From positions 6,821,501 to 6,885,500 of the forward strand of contig NC_021191.1 in NCBI RefSeq assembly GCF_000389965.1: a stretch of 64,000 nucleotides of DNA, given 5' to 3'. Source of the stretch: Actinoplanes sp. N902-109. Lineage in GTDB: Bacteria; Actinomycetota; Actinomycetes; Mycobacteriales; Micromonosporaceae. The notes beneath the pieces are model-generated. The model had not been told where the DNA came from, did not search any database, and saw nothing but the letters and a program-made list of their open reading frames with translations. Of this stretch, positions 45,580 through 54,584 are shown in pieces (within the stretch, counting starts at the first letter, position 1; each line of letters begins with the position of its first letter). The translations under genes were made by a program, and so were the position numbers.

Positions 45580-47381
45580 CAGTTGGAGCGTTCGACCGGG
45601 ACCGCGACGCCGTCGGTGCCGGGGGTGGCCGGGCCGGCCTTGGGCTTGGCGTCGATCCCGGCCTCGAGCCGCTGCTGGGTCGTGATCGGGGTGGGCGCGG
45701 TGGTCAGCGGGTCGTAGCCGCCGCGGGTCTTGGGGAACGCGATGACCTCGCGGATCGACTCGTGCCCGGCCAGCAGCATGCAGGCGCGGTCCCAGCCGAT
45801 GGCGATGCCGGCGTGCGGCGGCGGGCCGTACTTGAACGCCTCGAGCAGGAAGCCGAACTTGTCCTGGGCCTCCTCCGGCGTGATGCCGAGCAGGTCGAAC
45901 ACCCGGCTCTGCACGTCGGAGCGGTGGATACGGACGCTGCCGCCGCCGATCTCGTTGCCGTTGACCACGATGTCGTAGGCGTAGGCGAGGGCCTGGTCGG
46001 GCGCCTCCTCGAAGCGGTCGAGCCATTCCTCCTTGGGCGAGGTGAACGGGTGGTGCACCGCCGTCCAGCCGCCCTCGTCGGTCTTCTCGAACATCGGCGC
46101 GTCGACCACCCAGCAGAACTGCCAGGCCGACTCGTCGATCAGCCCGGAGCGCTTGGCGATCTCGATGCGGGCCGCGCCGAGCAGCTCCTGGGCCTCGCGG
46201 CGCTCGGTGGACGCCGCGAAGAACACCGCGTCGCCGGGCTTGGCACCGACGGCGTCGGCCAGCCCGGACAGGTGCTCCTCGGACAGGTTCTTGGCGACCG
46301 GGCCCTTGGGCTCGCCGGTCGAGGCGTCCAGCGTGACGTAGGCCAGCCCGCGGGCGCCGCGGGCCTTGGCCCACTCCTGCCAGCCGTCCAGCTCCTTGCG
46401 GGTCTGCGCGGCGCCGCCCGGCATCACCACCGCGCCCACGTAGCCGCCGGCGTCGATGGCCCCGGCGAACACCCGGAACGCGGTGCCGCGCAGGTAGTCG
46501 GTGAGCTCGGTCAGCTCGACGCCGTAGCGCAGGTCGGGCTTGTCGGAGCCGTAGCGGTTCATCGCGTCGGTCCAGGTGATCCGCGGGATCGGGGTGGGCA
46601 CCTGGTAGCCGGTCAGCTCGCCCCACAGCTTGCTGACCAGCTCCTCGCCGAGCTCGATGATGTCCTCCTGGGTGACGAAGGACATCTCGATGTCGAGCTG
46701 GGTGAACTCGGGCTGGCGGTCGGCGCGGAAGTCCTCGTCGCGGTAGCAGCGGGCGATCTGGTAGTAGCGCTCGAGCCCGCCCACCATGAGCAGCTGCTTG
46801 AACAGCTGCGGGGACTGGGGCAGCGCGTACCACGTGCCGGGCTGCAGGCGCACCGGCACCAGGAAGTCCCGGGCGCCCTCGGGCGTCGACCGGGTCAGCG
46901 TCGGCGTCTCGATCTCGTGGAAGTCGCGGGCGTGCAGCACCTCGCGGGCGATCTGGTTGGCCCGGCTGCGCAGCTTGAGCGCCTTGGCCGGACCGGTGCG
47001 CCGCAGGTCGAGGTACCTGTACTTGAGCCGCAGGTCGTCGGAGGCGGTGACGGCGTCGTCGACCGGCAGCGGCAGCGGCGCGGCCTCGGAGAGCACCACC
47101 AGCTCGCTGGCCACCACCTCGACGGCACCGGTGACCAGCTCGGGGTTCTCGTTGCCGGCCGGACGCGCGGACACCTCGCCGACGACCTTGACACAGAACT
47201 CGTTGCGCAGCGCGTGGGCGTCCTCGGCACGGAAGACCACCTGCACGATGCCCGAGGCGTCACGCAGATCGACGAAGATCACGCCGCCGTGGTCGCGCCG
47301 GCGGGCCACCCACCCGGCCAGCGTCACCGTCTGACCGGCGTGGTCGGCCCGGAGGCTGCCGGCTTCATGGGTACGGATCAC
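45579..47381 (-). CDS. aspS: Aspartyl-tRNA synthetase
   Basis: Charges tRNA-Asp; in actinobacteria lacking AsnRS it usually also forms Asp-tRNA-Asn for GatCAB. 600 residues. N-terminal anticodon-binding OB fold (VTLAGWVARRRDHGGVIFVD), class II motif 2 YRDEDFRADRQPEFTQLDIE, GAD insertion in the middle, and motif 3 GIAIGWDRACMLLAG. GTG/ATG start at 47381; 23 bases after a small membrane gene. Confidence 0.97.
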   Translation of the reverse strand: MIRTHEAGSLRADHAGQTVTLAGWVARRRDHGGVIFVDLRDASGIVQVVFRAEDAHALRNEFCVKVVGEVSARPAGNENPELVTGAVEVVASELVVLSEAAPLPLPVDDAVTASDDLRLKYRYLDLRRTGPAKALKLRSRANQIAREVLHARDFHEIETPTLTRSTPEGARDFLVPVRLQPGTWYALPQSPQLFKQLLMVGGLERYYQIARCYRDEDFRADRQPEFTQLDIEMSFVTQEDIIELGEELVSKLWGELTGYQVPTPIPRITWTDAMNRYGSDKPDLRYGVELTELTDYLRGTAFRVFAGAIDAGGYVGAVVMPGGAAQTRKELDGWQEWAKARGARGLAYVTLDASTGEPKGPVAKNLSEEHLSGLADAVGAKPGDAVFFAASTERREAQELLGAARIEIAKRSGLIDESAWQFCWVVDAPMFEKTDEGGWTAVHHPFTSPKEEWLDRFEEAPDQALAYAYDIVVNGNEIGGGSVRIHRSDVQSRVFDLLGITPEEAQDKFGFLLEAFKYGPPPHAGIAIGWDRACMLLAGHESIREVIAFPKTRGGYDPLTTAPTPITTQQRLEAGIDAKPKAGPATPGTDGVAVPVERSN

Positions 47382-47404
47382 GGAAGGCTCTCCTCAGGGA
47401 AGGT

Positions 47405-47629
47405 TCACGGTGCGCACCGACATTCTGTCAGGAGTGCCCCGGCACCCGTCCCGAGACCCTCCTCCTTGATTGACAGCGCACGCCATGCCAGCAGTGCCGC
47501 GCCGACGGAGATCACCAGCGCGAGCATCGCCAGCAGCACGGCGACCGCGATGCCCTTGTTCGGGGCCGGATCGGCCGCCGCGGGCCGGTCGCCGAGCCGC
47601 TCGGTCGGTCCCTCCGGGTACAGGTCCAT
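47405..47629 (-). CDS. Small single-pass membrane protein, hypothetical
   Basis: 74 residues from ATG 47629. Charged N-terminus (MDLYPEGPTERLGDRPAAAD), one membrane helix (GIAVAVLLAMLALVISVGAA) and a short C-terminus ending LTECRCAP with two Cys. No family recognised. Lies immediately upstream of aspS on the same strand and divergent from the Lrp-type gene. Its frame is also open much further upstream but only this part looks like protein. Confidence 0.6.
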   Translation of the reverse strand: MDLYPEGPTERLGDRPAAADPAPNKGIAVAVLLAMLALVISVGAALLAWRALSIKEEGLGTGAGALLTECRCAP

Positions 47630-47701
47630 ACGAACCGACCGTACGGTGCATTGCGGGCACGGCCCATCCCCGAAACGGGTCACCGATCTAGAATCTGCCT
47701 C

Positions 47702-48718
47702 GTGCCGGCACGAACCCCGACCGGATCCACCGCGATCGACCGGCTGGATCGGCTGATCCTCCACGGGCTGACGCTGGCGCCGCGGGTGCCGTTCGCCCGG
47801 CTGGCCGCGGTGCTGGCGGTCTCCGAGCAGACCGTGGCGCGGCGTTACCAGCGGATGCGCACCCACGGCATCGCCCGCGTCTTCGGGATCGCCGACTATC
47901 ACGGGATGCCCGGGGCGACGAGCTGGGCGGTCCGGCTGACCTGCCGGCCCGGCACGGCCGCCGCGACCGCCGACGCGCTGGCCCGGCGCACCGACACCAG
48001 CTGGGTGGCGATCGGGGCCGGCGGCGCCGAGCTGACCTGCAGCGTGGCTGTCGCCGACGGCCGCCCCGGGCTGCTCGATCACCTGCCCCGCGCGGCCAAC
48101 GTGCTGTCGCTGAGCGCCCACCAGGTGCTGCACCGCTTCGTCGGGCGCGGGGAGACCGACTGGATCCTGGCCGGCGACCGCCTCGCCGCGGACCAGCGGC
48201 GCGAGCTGGAGGCCGACCTCCCGGCGCCGGCCCCGGCCGAACCGGCCGAGCTGACCGGGGAGGACCGGCCGCTGCTGGTCACCCTGGCCCACGACGGGCG
48301 GGCCAGCTTCGCGCAGCTGGCCACGGCGACCGGGTGGACCCAGCGGCGGGTGGCCCTGCGGATGGCCGCGCTCACCGCCGCCGGGCTGCTGCGCTTCGAC
48401 ACCGACATCGCGGTCATGGCGCTGGGCTTCCGCTCGGTGACGACGCTGTGGTTCACCGTCGCCCCGCACGACCTGGCCGCGGTCGGCGCCCGGCTCGCCG
48501 ACCATCAGCAGCTGGCCTATGCGGCGGCGGTCACCGGGTCGGCGAACCTGATGGCGAACGCGGTGTTCGCCGACGCCGGTGCGTTGTACCGCTATCTGAC
48601 CACCGAGGTGGCCGCCATCGCCGAGGTGCAGAACTGCGAGGCGGTGCCGCTGCTCACCCGGGTGAAACAGGCCGTCACGCTAGTGGACGGCGGCGTGCTC
48701 CGAGGCCCGGTCGTCTGA
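47702..48718 (+). CDS. Lrp/AsnC-family regulator with two tandem modules
   Basis: 338 residues from GTG 47702. Two consecutive AsnC-type units, each a helix-turn-helix (LDRLILHGLTLAPRVPFARL with VSEQTVARRYQRM; then DRPLLVTLAHDGRASFAQLA with WTQRRVALRMAAL) followed by a ligand-binding half (about residues 75-150 and 240-320). Duplicated AsnC proteins occur widely in actinomycetes. TAGAAT at 47689-47694 is seven bases before the start codon, suggesting a leaderless transcript. Convergent with, and overlapping by 39 bases, the DHA2 pump. Confidence 0.9.
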   Translation: MPARTPTGSTAIDRLDRLILHGLTLAPRVPFARLAAVLAVSEQTVARRYQRMRTHGIARVFGIADYHGMPGATSWAVRLTCRPGTAAATADALARRTDTSWVAIGAGGAELTCSVAVADGRPGLLDHLPRAANVLSLSAHQVLHRFVGRGETDWILAGDRLAADQRRELEADLPAPAPAEPAELTGEDRPLLVTLAHDGRASFAQLATATGWTQRRVALRMAALTAAGLLRFDTDIAVMALGFRSVTTLWFTVAPHDLAAVGARLADHQQLAYAAAVTGSANLMANAVFADAGALYRYLTTEVAAIAEVQNCEAVPLLTRVKQAVTLVDGGVLRGPVV

Positions 48719-50191
48719 GGCCGGGGCGGCCGGCGGCCCGGCGGCCGGTCGCACCAGCACCAGCACCGCGATGCCACCGATCAGCCCGGCCCCGGCGGCC
48801 ACCAGGAACGCGGCGTCCAGGCCGGCGATCGCGGCGCCGTGCATGGCGGTGTCCACGGTGGAACGCACGGCGTCCGGCACCGCCGCGATGATCCGACCGG
48901 CCTGTCCGGCGGCGAGCCCGTGGGCGGTGCCGGACGGGTCCGGGGCACCGGCGTCACCGAGGTGGTGCTCGGCGCGGGCGGCGAACACCGTACCCAGCAC
49001 CGCGATGCCGATCGCGAAGCCGAGCTGGCGCGCGGTGGTGATGGCACCGGCCGCCATGCCGCTGCGCTCGCGCGGCACGGCCGCCATCGCCGACTCGGCC
49101 AGCGTGGGCATGACCAGGCCCACCCCGACGCCGATGACGGCGTAACCGGCGATCAGCGCGGGCCAGCTCGAGTCCGGCCCGAGGATCAGCGCGCACACCG
49201 CCGAGCCGATGCCGATCAGCAGCATGCCGATGCCGATGATGAGCCGCGGCGACTTGCCGTGCAGCCGGGAACCGGCGATGCCGGACACCACGATCGACAC
49301 CAGCGACATCGGCAGACCGGTGAGACCGGCCTGCAGCGGTGACAGCCCGGCGAGCGACTGCAGCCAGATCGAGGTGTACGTGAACGCGGCGAACGCGGCC
49401 ACGTTGACCAGCAGCGCGGCGATCAGGATGCCGGCCAGCGAGCGGTTGCGCAGCAGCGCCAGGTCCAGCATGGGGTGCGCGCTGCGCCGCTCGACCAGCA
49501 CGAACGCGATCAGGGCCACGGCGCTGAGCACCAGCAGGCCCCAGGTCGCGAACGCGGTCCAGCCCTCGTCGTTGGCCCGGATGACGGCCAGCGTCAGCGC
49601 GGCCGCGGCCACGGTGAACGTGCTGGTGCCGGGGATGTCGAAGCGGCCCCGGCGCTGCCCGTGGTCGGGGCGCAGCACGGTCAGCGTGAGCACGATCGCG
49701 GCGATGCTGATCGGCAGGTTGACCAGGAAGATCCAGCGCCAGGTGAGCCACTCGGTGAGCACCCCGCCGAGCACCGGCCCGACCGCCGCCGCGGCGCCCG
49801 AGACGCCACCCCAGACGCCGTACGCGATGCCCCGCTCGCGTCCCTGGTAAGCCCCGTTGAGCAGCGCGAACGTGGTGGTGAACATGGCCGCGGCGCCGAT
49901 GCCCTGGACCACCCGGGCGGTGATCAGCATGGCATCCCCGCCGGCCACGCCGCAGACCAGCGACGCGAGGGCGAAGAGGATCAGCCCGCCCAGGTACAGC
50001 CGCCGGTGCCCGGACAGGTCACCCAGCGCCCCGGCACCGAGCAGCAGCACCGCCAACGACAGGGCGTAACCGTCGACCACCCACTGCAGGGCGGTGAACG
50101 AGGTGTGCAGATCGATCGCCATCTGCGGCAATGCCACATTGACGATGGTGACGTCCGTGCGTAACCCCAAATACGTGTCGACAGAGGTCAC
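48680..50191 (-). pseudogene. DHA2-family MFS efflux pump with its first membrane helix cut at the prophage junction
   Basis: 503-codon frame for a 14-helix drug efflux pump (EmrB/QacA type). Motif D1-like TIVNVALPQMAIDLHTS, LGDLSGHRRLYLGG (motif A), ARVVQGIGAAAMF, and later helices are normal. Normally 15-40 residues including most of helix 1 precede the DxTIVNVALP motif; here only MTSVDTYLGLRT precedes it and is not hydrophobic. The GTG at 50191 overlaps the stop of the first prophage gene by four bases. I infer that integration replaced the true 5' end. Whether the remaining protein is made or works is unknown; it could be a chimeric CDS. Confidence 0.7.
50110..50190. other. Probable prophage attachment junction in the efflux pump gene
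   Basis: Chromosomal homology to DHA2 pumps ends near codon 12 of the 48680-50191 frame (about 50155), and unrelated AT-richer DNA begins. Codons nearest the junction (GCA, TTG, AAT in VNVALPQ) are atypical for the rest of the gene, as if the element carried a mimic of this stretch. The partner site and integrase would lie beyond 64000. The exact core cannot be fixed from one end. Confidence 0.5.
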
Positions 50192-50994
50192 TCAACGAGA
50201 CGCAGGTGAGAGCCTCCAGCCTCGTCCTCATCGTCCTGGTCGTCGGTGGCGCGGTCGTTCCATCCGTCGAGGTAGCCAGCCGCGTAGCCAGGCTGGCGTC
50301 GCGTCGGCTTGCCTTCATGGGGTGGAGGCTGATCCGTCGGCGCCTCGGGACGACTCGCAGGTTCGGTGACGACGATCAGCGTGCCGTGGTTGCGGATCAG
50401 CAGGCGGTGGCCGCGACGGATCAACACGGCCGCGAGCAGCACCCCGACGATGGCGGCACTGATCCAGCGCGCAATGTACGAGTGCCTGCGCCAGGCGGGC
50501 CAAGGCACCCAGACCACGCTGACGGATGTCGACGGCCCGGTTGCCGCCGGGGGCAGAGAGCCGGGGCTGGCAGCAAGGGCGGTGGTCGGACGGGTCTCCG
50601 CCGGCGCACCCGCTGGTCGCTGTTCAGAGTCGGCACCATCCTCGTCATCTCGACGAGCCGCGCCGGATTGGCCGATTCGGGTGGAGACGACGTGCGCATG
50701 GTGTGCCGCGGTGGGCGAACTCACGGGGCTGGGGGTGCGCTTGGGCGGCAGGGATGTGTGCCGGGCGGTTGGCGTGGTGGTTCGGGTTGCGCGTGGGGTG
50801 GGACTGCTCGGGTTGCTGTTGCCGATGCTGGTTCCGCCATTGGGCGGTACGGGCGGCACGATCGTCGGCAGCGTCAGGGTCGGGATCGGCGTAGCAGCGC
50901 GGCTCGCAGGTTCCTGGTCATACCGGGCTGGAATGAATGTCGGTGTGGCTACCAGCGCACTCAAGACGAGCAGCGCGCGGATGAGGCCGTGCAT
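50188..50994 (-). CDS. Predicted exported/membrane Pro/Thr-rich protein, hypothetical
   Basis: 268 residues. N-terminal signal-like segment (MHGLIRALLVLSALVATPTF), about 130 residues of Pro/Thr/Ser-rich sequence, a second membrane helix (WISAAIVGVLLAAVLIRRGH) near residue 185, and an acidic C-terminus (DDQDDEDEAGG). No family recognised. ATG 50994. First gene of the inferred prophage and translationally linked (GTGA overlap) to the truncated pump frame. Confidence 0.65.
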   Translation of the reverse strand: MHGLIRALLVLSALVATPTFIPARYDQEPASRAATPIPTLTLPTIVPPVPPNGGTSIGNSNPSSPTPRATRTTTPTARHTSLPPKRTPSPVSSPTAAHHAHVVSTRIGQSGAARRDDEDGADSEQRPAGAPAETRPTTALAASPGSLPPAATGPSTSVSVVWVPWPAWRRHSYIARWISAAIVGVLLAAVLIRRGHRLLIRNHGTLIVVTEPASRPEAPTDQPPPHEGKPTRRQPGYAAGYLDGWNDRATDDQDDEDEAGGSHLRLVE

Positions 50995-51211
50995 GGAACC
51001 TGTCCTTCCCTTCGTTCGGCGACCCCCGCCAGGGATGGGCTTGTGTTCGCGGTGCTCAAGCCAGTGACCGTCACTTCACACCCGGTGAAGACGATCAGAC
51101 CGTTTGTTCTACAGCACGTTGCAAGATCCGTACAGCCCGTACACAATGCTCGATGCACTTTGGACACGGGTGGCGGCCTATTTCCAATCGAAACCGGCCA
51201 AGGAAACCGCC

Positions 51212-51397
51212 GTGACTCGTTCTAACGGTCCATCTGATCCGGCTCCCGATGAGCCAGACTCAGAGCTAGATGACGATGAATGGGAAGACGATGACGACCA
51301 GCAGAACATGGGTCGTTTCGGTCGCCCGCCCCGCTCCGGCCCCAAGCGGGACAGGCGCCGTCGACGCCCTCCACGCCGGGGCGGGACCAGCTGGTAG
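51212..51397 (+). CDS. Small highly charged protein, hypothetical
   Basis: 61 residues from GTG 51212, chosen because AAGGAA lies six bases upstream; the frame is open to 51104 with ATG at 51146. The middle is acidic (DSELDDDEWEDDDDQQ) and the C-terminus basic (KRDRRRRRPPRRGG). Probably disordered. It precedes the 51422 gene by 24 bases on the same strand. Confidence 0.45.
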   Translation: MTRSNGPSDPAPDEPDSELDDDEWEDDDDQQNMGRFGRPPRSGPKRDRRRRRPPRRGGTSW

Positions 51398-51421
51398 CAA
51401 GCCCTCGCCATAAGGACTTTC

Positions 51422-51961
51422 ATGACCAACGACACACCCAGCCCTGACCAGGAAGCTGCGACCGGCCGACGGCGAACATGGATTCCATGGGTGATCGCCG
51501 CCGTTCTGCTCGTCGGCCTGGTCGCGGCGCTCCTCATCCCGCGTATCAACGGCGGCGAGAAGACGCCGGCCGCGCACGCCGAACCAGCCACCTCAAGGAC
51601 GGCGGCCACCATGGTGGTCCGTGGCGAGCTGACACTCGGGCCCGGTGACTTCACCGTGTACGCCCAGACGCAGGGTATGACTGGAGAGACGTGCGCCGGC
51701 ACGGGCGGCTTCAGCGACATTGCGGAGGACGCCCCTGTCACCGTCACCGACGCGACCGGAACGGTGGTCGGCGTCGGCAAGGTGATCGGCTCGCGGCCAG
51801 CCGGGTACGACGGCACCCGGAACACGCAGTGCGTATTGCTGTTCAGCGTGTCGAAGGTTCCTACCGGCCGAGGCTTCTACGGAGTCGAGGTGTCGCACCG
51901 TGGTGCTATCCGGTACGCCGAAGCGGACCTGGCGAAGGACGTTCAGCAGACGCTCGGCTGA
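51422..51961 (+). CDS. Single-pass membrane protein with extracytoplasmic domain, hypothetical
   Basis: 179 residues. Membrane helix at about 22-42 (WIPWVIAAVLLVGLVAALLI), then a roughly 115-residue extracytoplasmic domain with two Cys (TCAGTGGFSD and NTQCVLLFSV) that may form a disulphide; the GELTLGPGDF and AEDAPVTVTDATGTVVG stretches suggest a beta-sandwich. No family recognised. Ends inside the convergent HD gene (19-bp overlap). Confidence 0.7.
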   Translation: MTNDTPSPDQEAATGRRRTWIPWVIAAVLLVGLVAALLIPRINGGEKTPAAHAEPATSRTAATMVVRGELTLGPGDFTVYAQTQGMTGETCAGTGGFSDIAEDAPVTVTDATGTVVGVGKVIGSRPAGYDGTRNTQCVLLFSVSKVPTGRGFYGVEVSHRGAIRYAEADLAKDVQQTLG

Positions 51962-52572
51962 TCGGATCTCGTGGCGTGCAGAGCGGCTGTAGCTGCTGGG
52001 CGGTAGGGCTCGGTGATGTCGGCCGCTCTGATGACCGCGACGGTCAGTTTGTCCGCGAGATTGGGCGGCAGGTAGGGCTCCGCCTCAGTGGCAAACGCGA
52101 CGAAGTACGGCACCCGCGCGACGAACGGACGGCGCTGATCCCAGTAGGCCGCACGGTCGCTGGACAGGTAGGCGCGGCTGGTGATGGTGTCGATGCTGAC
52201 GTACTTATCGGCGGCGCTGGCGATGATGGCGTCGCGGTCGTCGACGGGCAGATCCGGCGTATCACCCTCACTGAGGGCTCGGTGCTCTTGCTCAATGGCT
52301 CGCACGATACGGACCACATCGGCGCCGACCTCCTCGGTGAGTACCGCGTCCAGGTCGACGCTCGCCGGGGCGAAGTACGGCGCGTCGTGCAGGAGCACCG
52401 CGGCGATGAGTTCCTCGCTGGCCTCCGGGAAGCTCTCCTCGATGGTGGCGGCCACATTGACGGCGTGACGGAACGCCGGCGCTCCATCGATGACTTCGCC
52501 CTTGCACCAGGTCCGGCTGAGGTCCATGGCGGTGGCGATTCGTTGGCGGAGGGGACGCGAAAGCATACTCAC
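51943..52572 (-). CDS. HD-domain phosphohydrolase (RelA/SpoT hydrolase-like)
   Basis: 209 residues. HD metal-site residues in order: H36 (PAFRHAVNVAATI), H62-D63 (VLLHDAPYF), and D122 (SAADKYVSIDTI), spaced like the small-alarmone or RelA/SpoT-type HD hydrolase fold. No synthetase domain is attached. A nucleotide-hydrolysing role is plausible but inferred. GTG or ATG starts at 52572 or 52566. Faces a 156-residue gene across a 42-bp gap. Confidence 0.72.
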   Translation of the reverse strand: MSMLSRPLRQRIATAMDLSRTWCKGEVIDGAPAFRHAVNVAATIEESFPEASEELIAAVLLHDAPYFAPASVDLDAVLTEEVGADVVRIVRAIEQEHRALSEGDTPDLPVDDRDAIIASAADKYVSIDTITSRAYLSSDRAAYWDQRRPFVARVPYFVAFATEAEPYLPPNLADKLTVAVIRAADITEPYRPAATAALHATRSDQPSVC

Positions 52573-52614
52573 GGCTGACTACTTTCTGTGGATATAGATG
52601 GGTAAGGTCGTTGC

Positions 52615-53085
52615 ATGGGCATGTCTGCGGAGGAGCTACGGGACGCAACATGCGTGGTGTGCCCTGCGCAGCTGCTCGCCGTCGGACAGTTCGACGTGTC
52701 AGACCGGCCCGGCCGGGACAACCCGTACGACCGCGAGCGCGGCTACCGGGTCAACACCAGCACCGGGGCGCCAGTGTGTGTCCACCCGTTCCGGGTCGGC
52801 CTCCCGCCCGGCGACTACTGCTCCAGCAACGAGCCGGTGCCGGCCACTCCCGAAGAGCCGCCAGCACCGACCCGCCACGCGCTGGACTTGCCGAGCGAAG
52901 AGGACGATCTCGAAGCGTGGATCATCGCGGTTGTCCGGGCAGCCGGTCCACACCGGCTCGACCGTGCCCTGGCGGCCGCTGAGGCTCTCGCGGGTGAGCG
53001 GTTCGGCGAGCGCGCCACGGTCACGGCCATGCGGCGGGTGCTGACGGTGGAGCTGGTCCGCCAGCACCCCAGCCGGATCAGCTGA
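52615..53085 (+). CDS. Hypothetical protein
   Basis: 156 residues, no recognised family. Contains three N-terminal Cys (CVVC at 13-16, VCVHPF, DYCSSN), which could bind a metal, an Asp/Glu-rich middle, and an alpha-helical C-terminus (HRLDRALAAAEALAGERFGE). ATG at 52615 or 52621. Convergent with the next gene (8-bp overlap). Confidence 0.6.
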   Translation: MGMSAEELRDATCVVCPAQLLAVGQFDVSDRPGRDNPYDRERGYRVNTSTGAPVCVHPFRVGLPPGDYCSSNEPVPATPEEPPAPTRHALDLPSEEDDLEAWIIAVVRAAGPHRLDRALAAAEALAGERFGERATVTAMRRVLTVELVRQHPSRIS

Positions 53086-53689
53086 CGGCGACCAGCGCAG
53101 GCTCGCCGTCCGGCAACGACTCGAAGTCGATGCCGTGGCCACGACCCATGCGCTCGATGCCGAGGCCCTCGTACAGCTCTCCGAGCACGCCCATGCGCCG
53201 CATCATCTCCGTGCGGTCGAGCCAGTAGCGGCGGTTCTGCTCGCCCCAGCCGGCAGCGGCGTAGCACTGATCGGTGTAGCCGCCGTGCTCGTAGGCGAAC
53301 CGCTCCTGGTCGGTCATGTGCACGAACCGGATGCCGAGCTTGGCCGTCATGTCCTGGCACAGCGTGTACTGCGCCAGGATGGCGTGCACCATCTCGTCGA
53401 CCGGGGCGCTGACCTCCAGCTCGGCGGCGTGCTCGTCGCCGCCGCTGAGCTCGAACACCGCTGTCTTGAGGGCCAGGACGCGCAGGCCTTCGGTGAACAG
53501 CGCGTCGACGTCGCGCTGCAGGTTCCACTGCGAGATCAGCGGGAAGCCGGTGAACGTCGCCCAGCAGTCGTCGTACGCCTTCGACGACTTCCGGAATCGG
53601 GTGTACTCGTCCGACGCCTCGATCATGGCGACGACCTCGGCGGCGCGGCGCCCGACCGCGGCGGGGTCAGGCAGGTTGGTTGGTGACAT
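53078..53689 (-). CDS. Hypothetical protein
   Basis: 203 residues, soluble, mainly helical (RAAEVVAMIEASDEYTRFRK, DEMVHAILAQYTLCQDMTAK) with aromatic-rich C-terminal half (YEHGGYTDQCYAAAGWGEQ). No known domain recognised. ATG 53689. Upstream region to 53869 has no gene and contains a long hairpin. Confidence 0.6.
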   Translation of the reverse strand: MSPTNLPDPAAVGRRAAEVVAMIEASDEYTRFRKSSKAYDDCWATFTGFPLISQWNLQRDVDALFTEGLRVLALKTAVFELSGGDEHAAELEVSAPVDEMVHAILAQYTLCQDMTAKLGIRFVHMTDQERFAYEHGGYTDQCYAAAGWGEQNRRYWLDRTEMMRRMGVLGELYEGLGIERMGRGHGIDFESLPDGEPALVAVS

Positions 53690-53763
53690 GTCAGTCCTTT
53701 CGTCGTGCTGATGGGGGCTATCGAGACCCGGCGGGGGTGCCGCCAGGGATCGACCTGAGGGAA

Positions 53764-53810
53764 GGGCCGGCGGACGCGGCAGTACGGGGGGAACCGTCGT
53801 CCGCCGGCCC
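53764..53810 (-). terminator. Long hairpin, likely terminator of the 53870-54381 pair
   Basis: Perfect 13-bp stem GGGCCGGCGGACG (53764-53776) / CGTCCGCCGGCCC (53798-53810) with a 21-base loop, 60 bases after the 97-residue gene stop on the minus strand. No T tract follows, so termination is inferred. It lies in the otherwise empty 53690-53869 interval. Confidence 0.5.
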
Positions 53811-53869
53811 CGGGATCCCGCCGCAGGGGTGGCGATTCGCCGCGGCGGGAAAGGTGGGGTTGCCGGTGT

Positions 53870-54163
53870 TTAGTTGCGGGCCGGCAGGCTTCTGGCGGCC
53901 AGGGCGGTGCGGAGTTCGCCGAGCGTGGCGCGGTATTCGTACAGGTGCTCTCGGCAGCTCGTGAGGCTGGTGCTGTACATCTCGCGCGTCATGGCTCGAT
54001 AGCCGGGCTGCTGGTCCTTGGGTAGACCGCCGTTTGTCCAGAACACGGACCAGTCCGGGAACTCCGCCTCCAGCGCCCGACAGTTATTCAGGGCGCCGTC
54101 GGGCCAGCCGAGGCGTTGAGCGACCAGCTCGCGGTTGCGCTCCGGATCGGGGTCGCTGATCAC
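53870..54163 (-). CDS. Small helical protein, hypothetical
   Basis: 97 residues from GTG 54163 overlapping the previous stop by four bases. Sequence includes LGWPDGALNNCRALEAEFPD and EHLYEYRATLGELRTALAAR; soluble, no motif recognised. Paired translation with the 54160-54381 gene suggests a shared job. Confidence 0.6.
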   Translation of the reverse strand: MISDPDPERNRELVAQRLGWPDGALNNCRALEAEFPDWSVFWTNGGLPKDQQPGYRAMTREMYSTSLTSCREHLYEYRATLGELRTALAARSLPARN

Positions 54164-54381
54164 TGGGCGCGGTCCAGGTCCGGCCGGTCGCGGCCGTCGA
54201 GGAGATCGTGCGCCTGCTGGCGCAGACGGCTGAACGCGGCCGCGCGCTGACGCTCGTCGGACTGCCACTCCTTGGCGGCGATCAGCCGAGCGCTGAGCGA
54301 GCCAGCCGCTGCTGGTTGGGAGCGGCGGCTTGATCCCCACGCTCGCATGTTCAGCCATTTGCGGCGGTGCGGCTCAAGCAT
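54160..54381 (-). CDS. Small basic protein, hypothetical
   Basis: 73 residues, basic N-terminus (EPHRRKWLNMRAWGSSRRSQ) and helical C-terminus (QRAAAFSRLRQQAHDLLDGR). Possibly nucleic-acid binding; no family recognised. ATG 54381 is 204 bases from the divergent XRE regulator; the start could be the internal ATG at 54348. Confidence 0.5.
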   Translation of the reverse strand: MLEPHRRKWLNMRAWGSSRRSQPAAAGSLSARLIAAKEWQSDERQRAAAFSRLRQQAHDLLDGRDRPDLDRAQ

Positions 54382-54485
54382 CGAATCACCTCGGGTGAGT
54401 CGGTATCGGTCGAGAGCGCACGCCCATGATCAACAATCCGCTACCAGCGGGGGACGCGCTGTACACAGGATGCACGTACCATCCT

Positions 54486-54530
54486 GGTAAATGCAAGGCC
54501 GGTAAATCCAGGGCATGTAAATGCGAGACC
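54486..54530. repeat. Three 15-bp direct repeats upstream of the XRE regulator
   Basis: GTAAATGC (54487), GTAAATCC (54502) and GTAAATGC (54517) start exactly 15 bp apart, in units like GGTAAATGCAAGGCC. They lie in the 203-bp divergent gap between the 73-residue gene and the XRE regulator, about 55-100 bases before the regulator start. Iterated regulator-binding sites are inferred. Confidence 0.7.
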
Positions 54531-54584
54531 ATGCGCATGCCTGATCTGACATCCAGGCACACTGAGCGGAAAGGCAGTGAAGGG

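Noticed and set aside
45580..46833. Extension of the RmlD-like gene far upstream across aspS
   Set aside because: The extra 418 residues are an aspS shadow; ATG 45579 gives the family start with the Rossmann motif.
54426..54584. N-terminal extension of the XRE regulator with five Cys
   Set aside because: It covers the iterons and promoter region; the helix-turn-helix family starts near ATG 54585.
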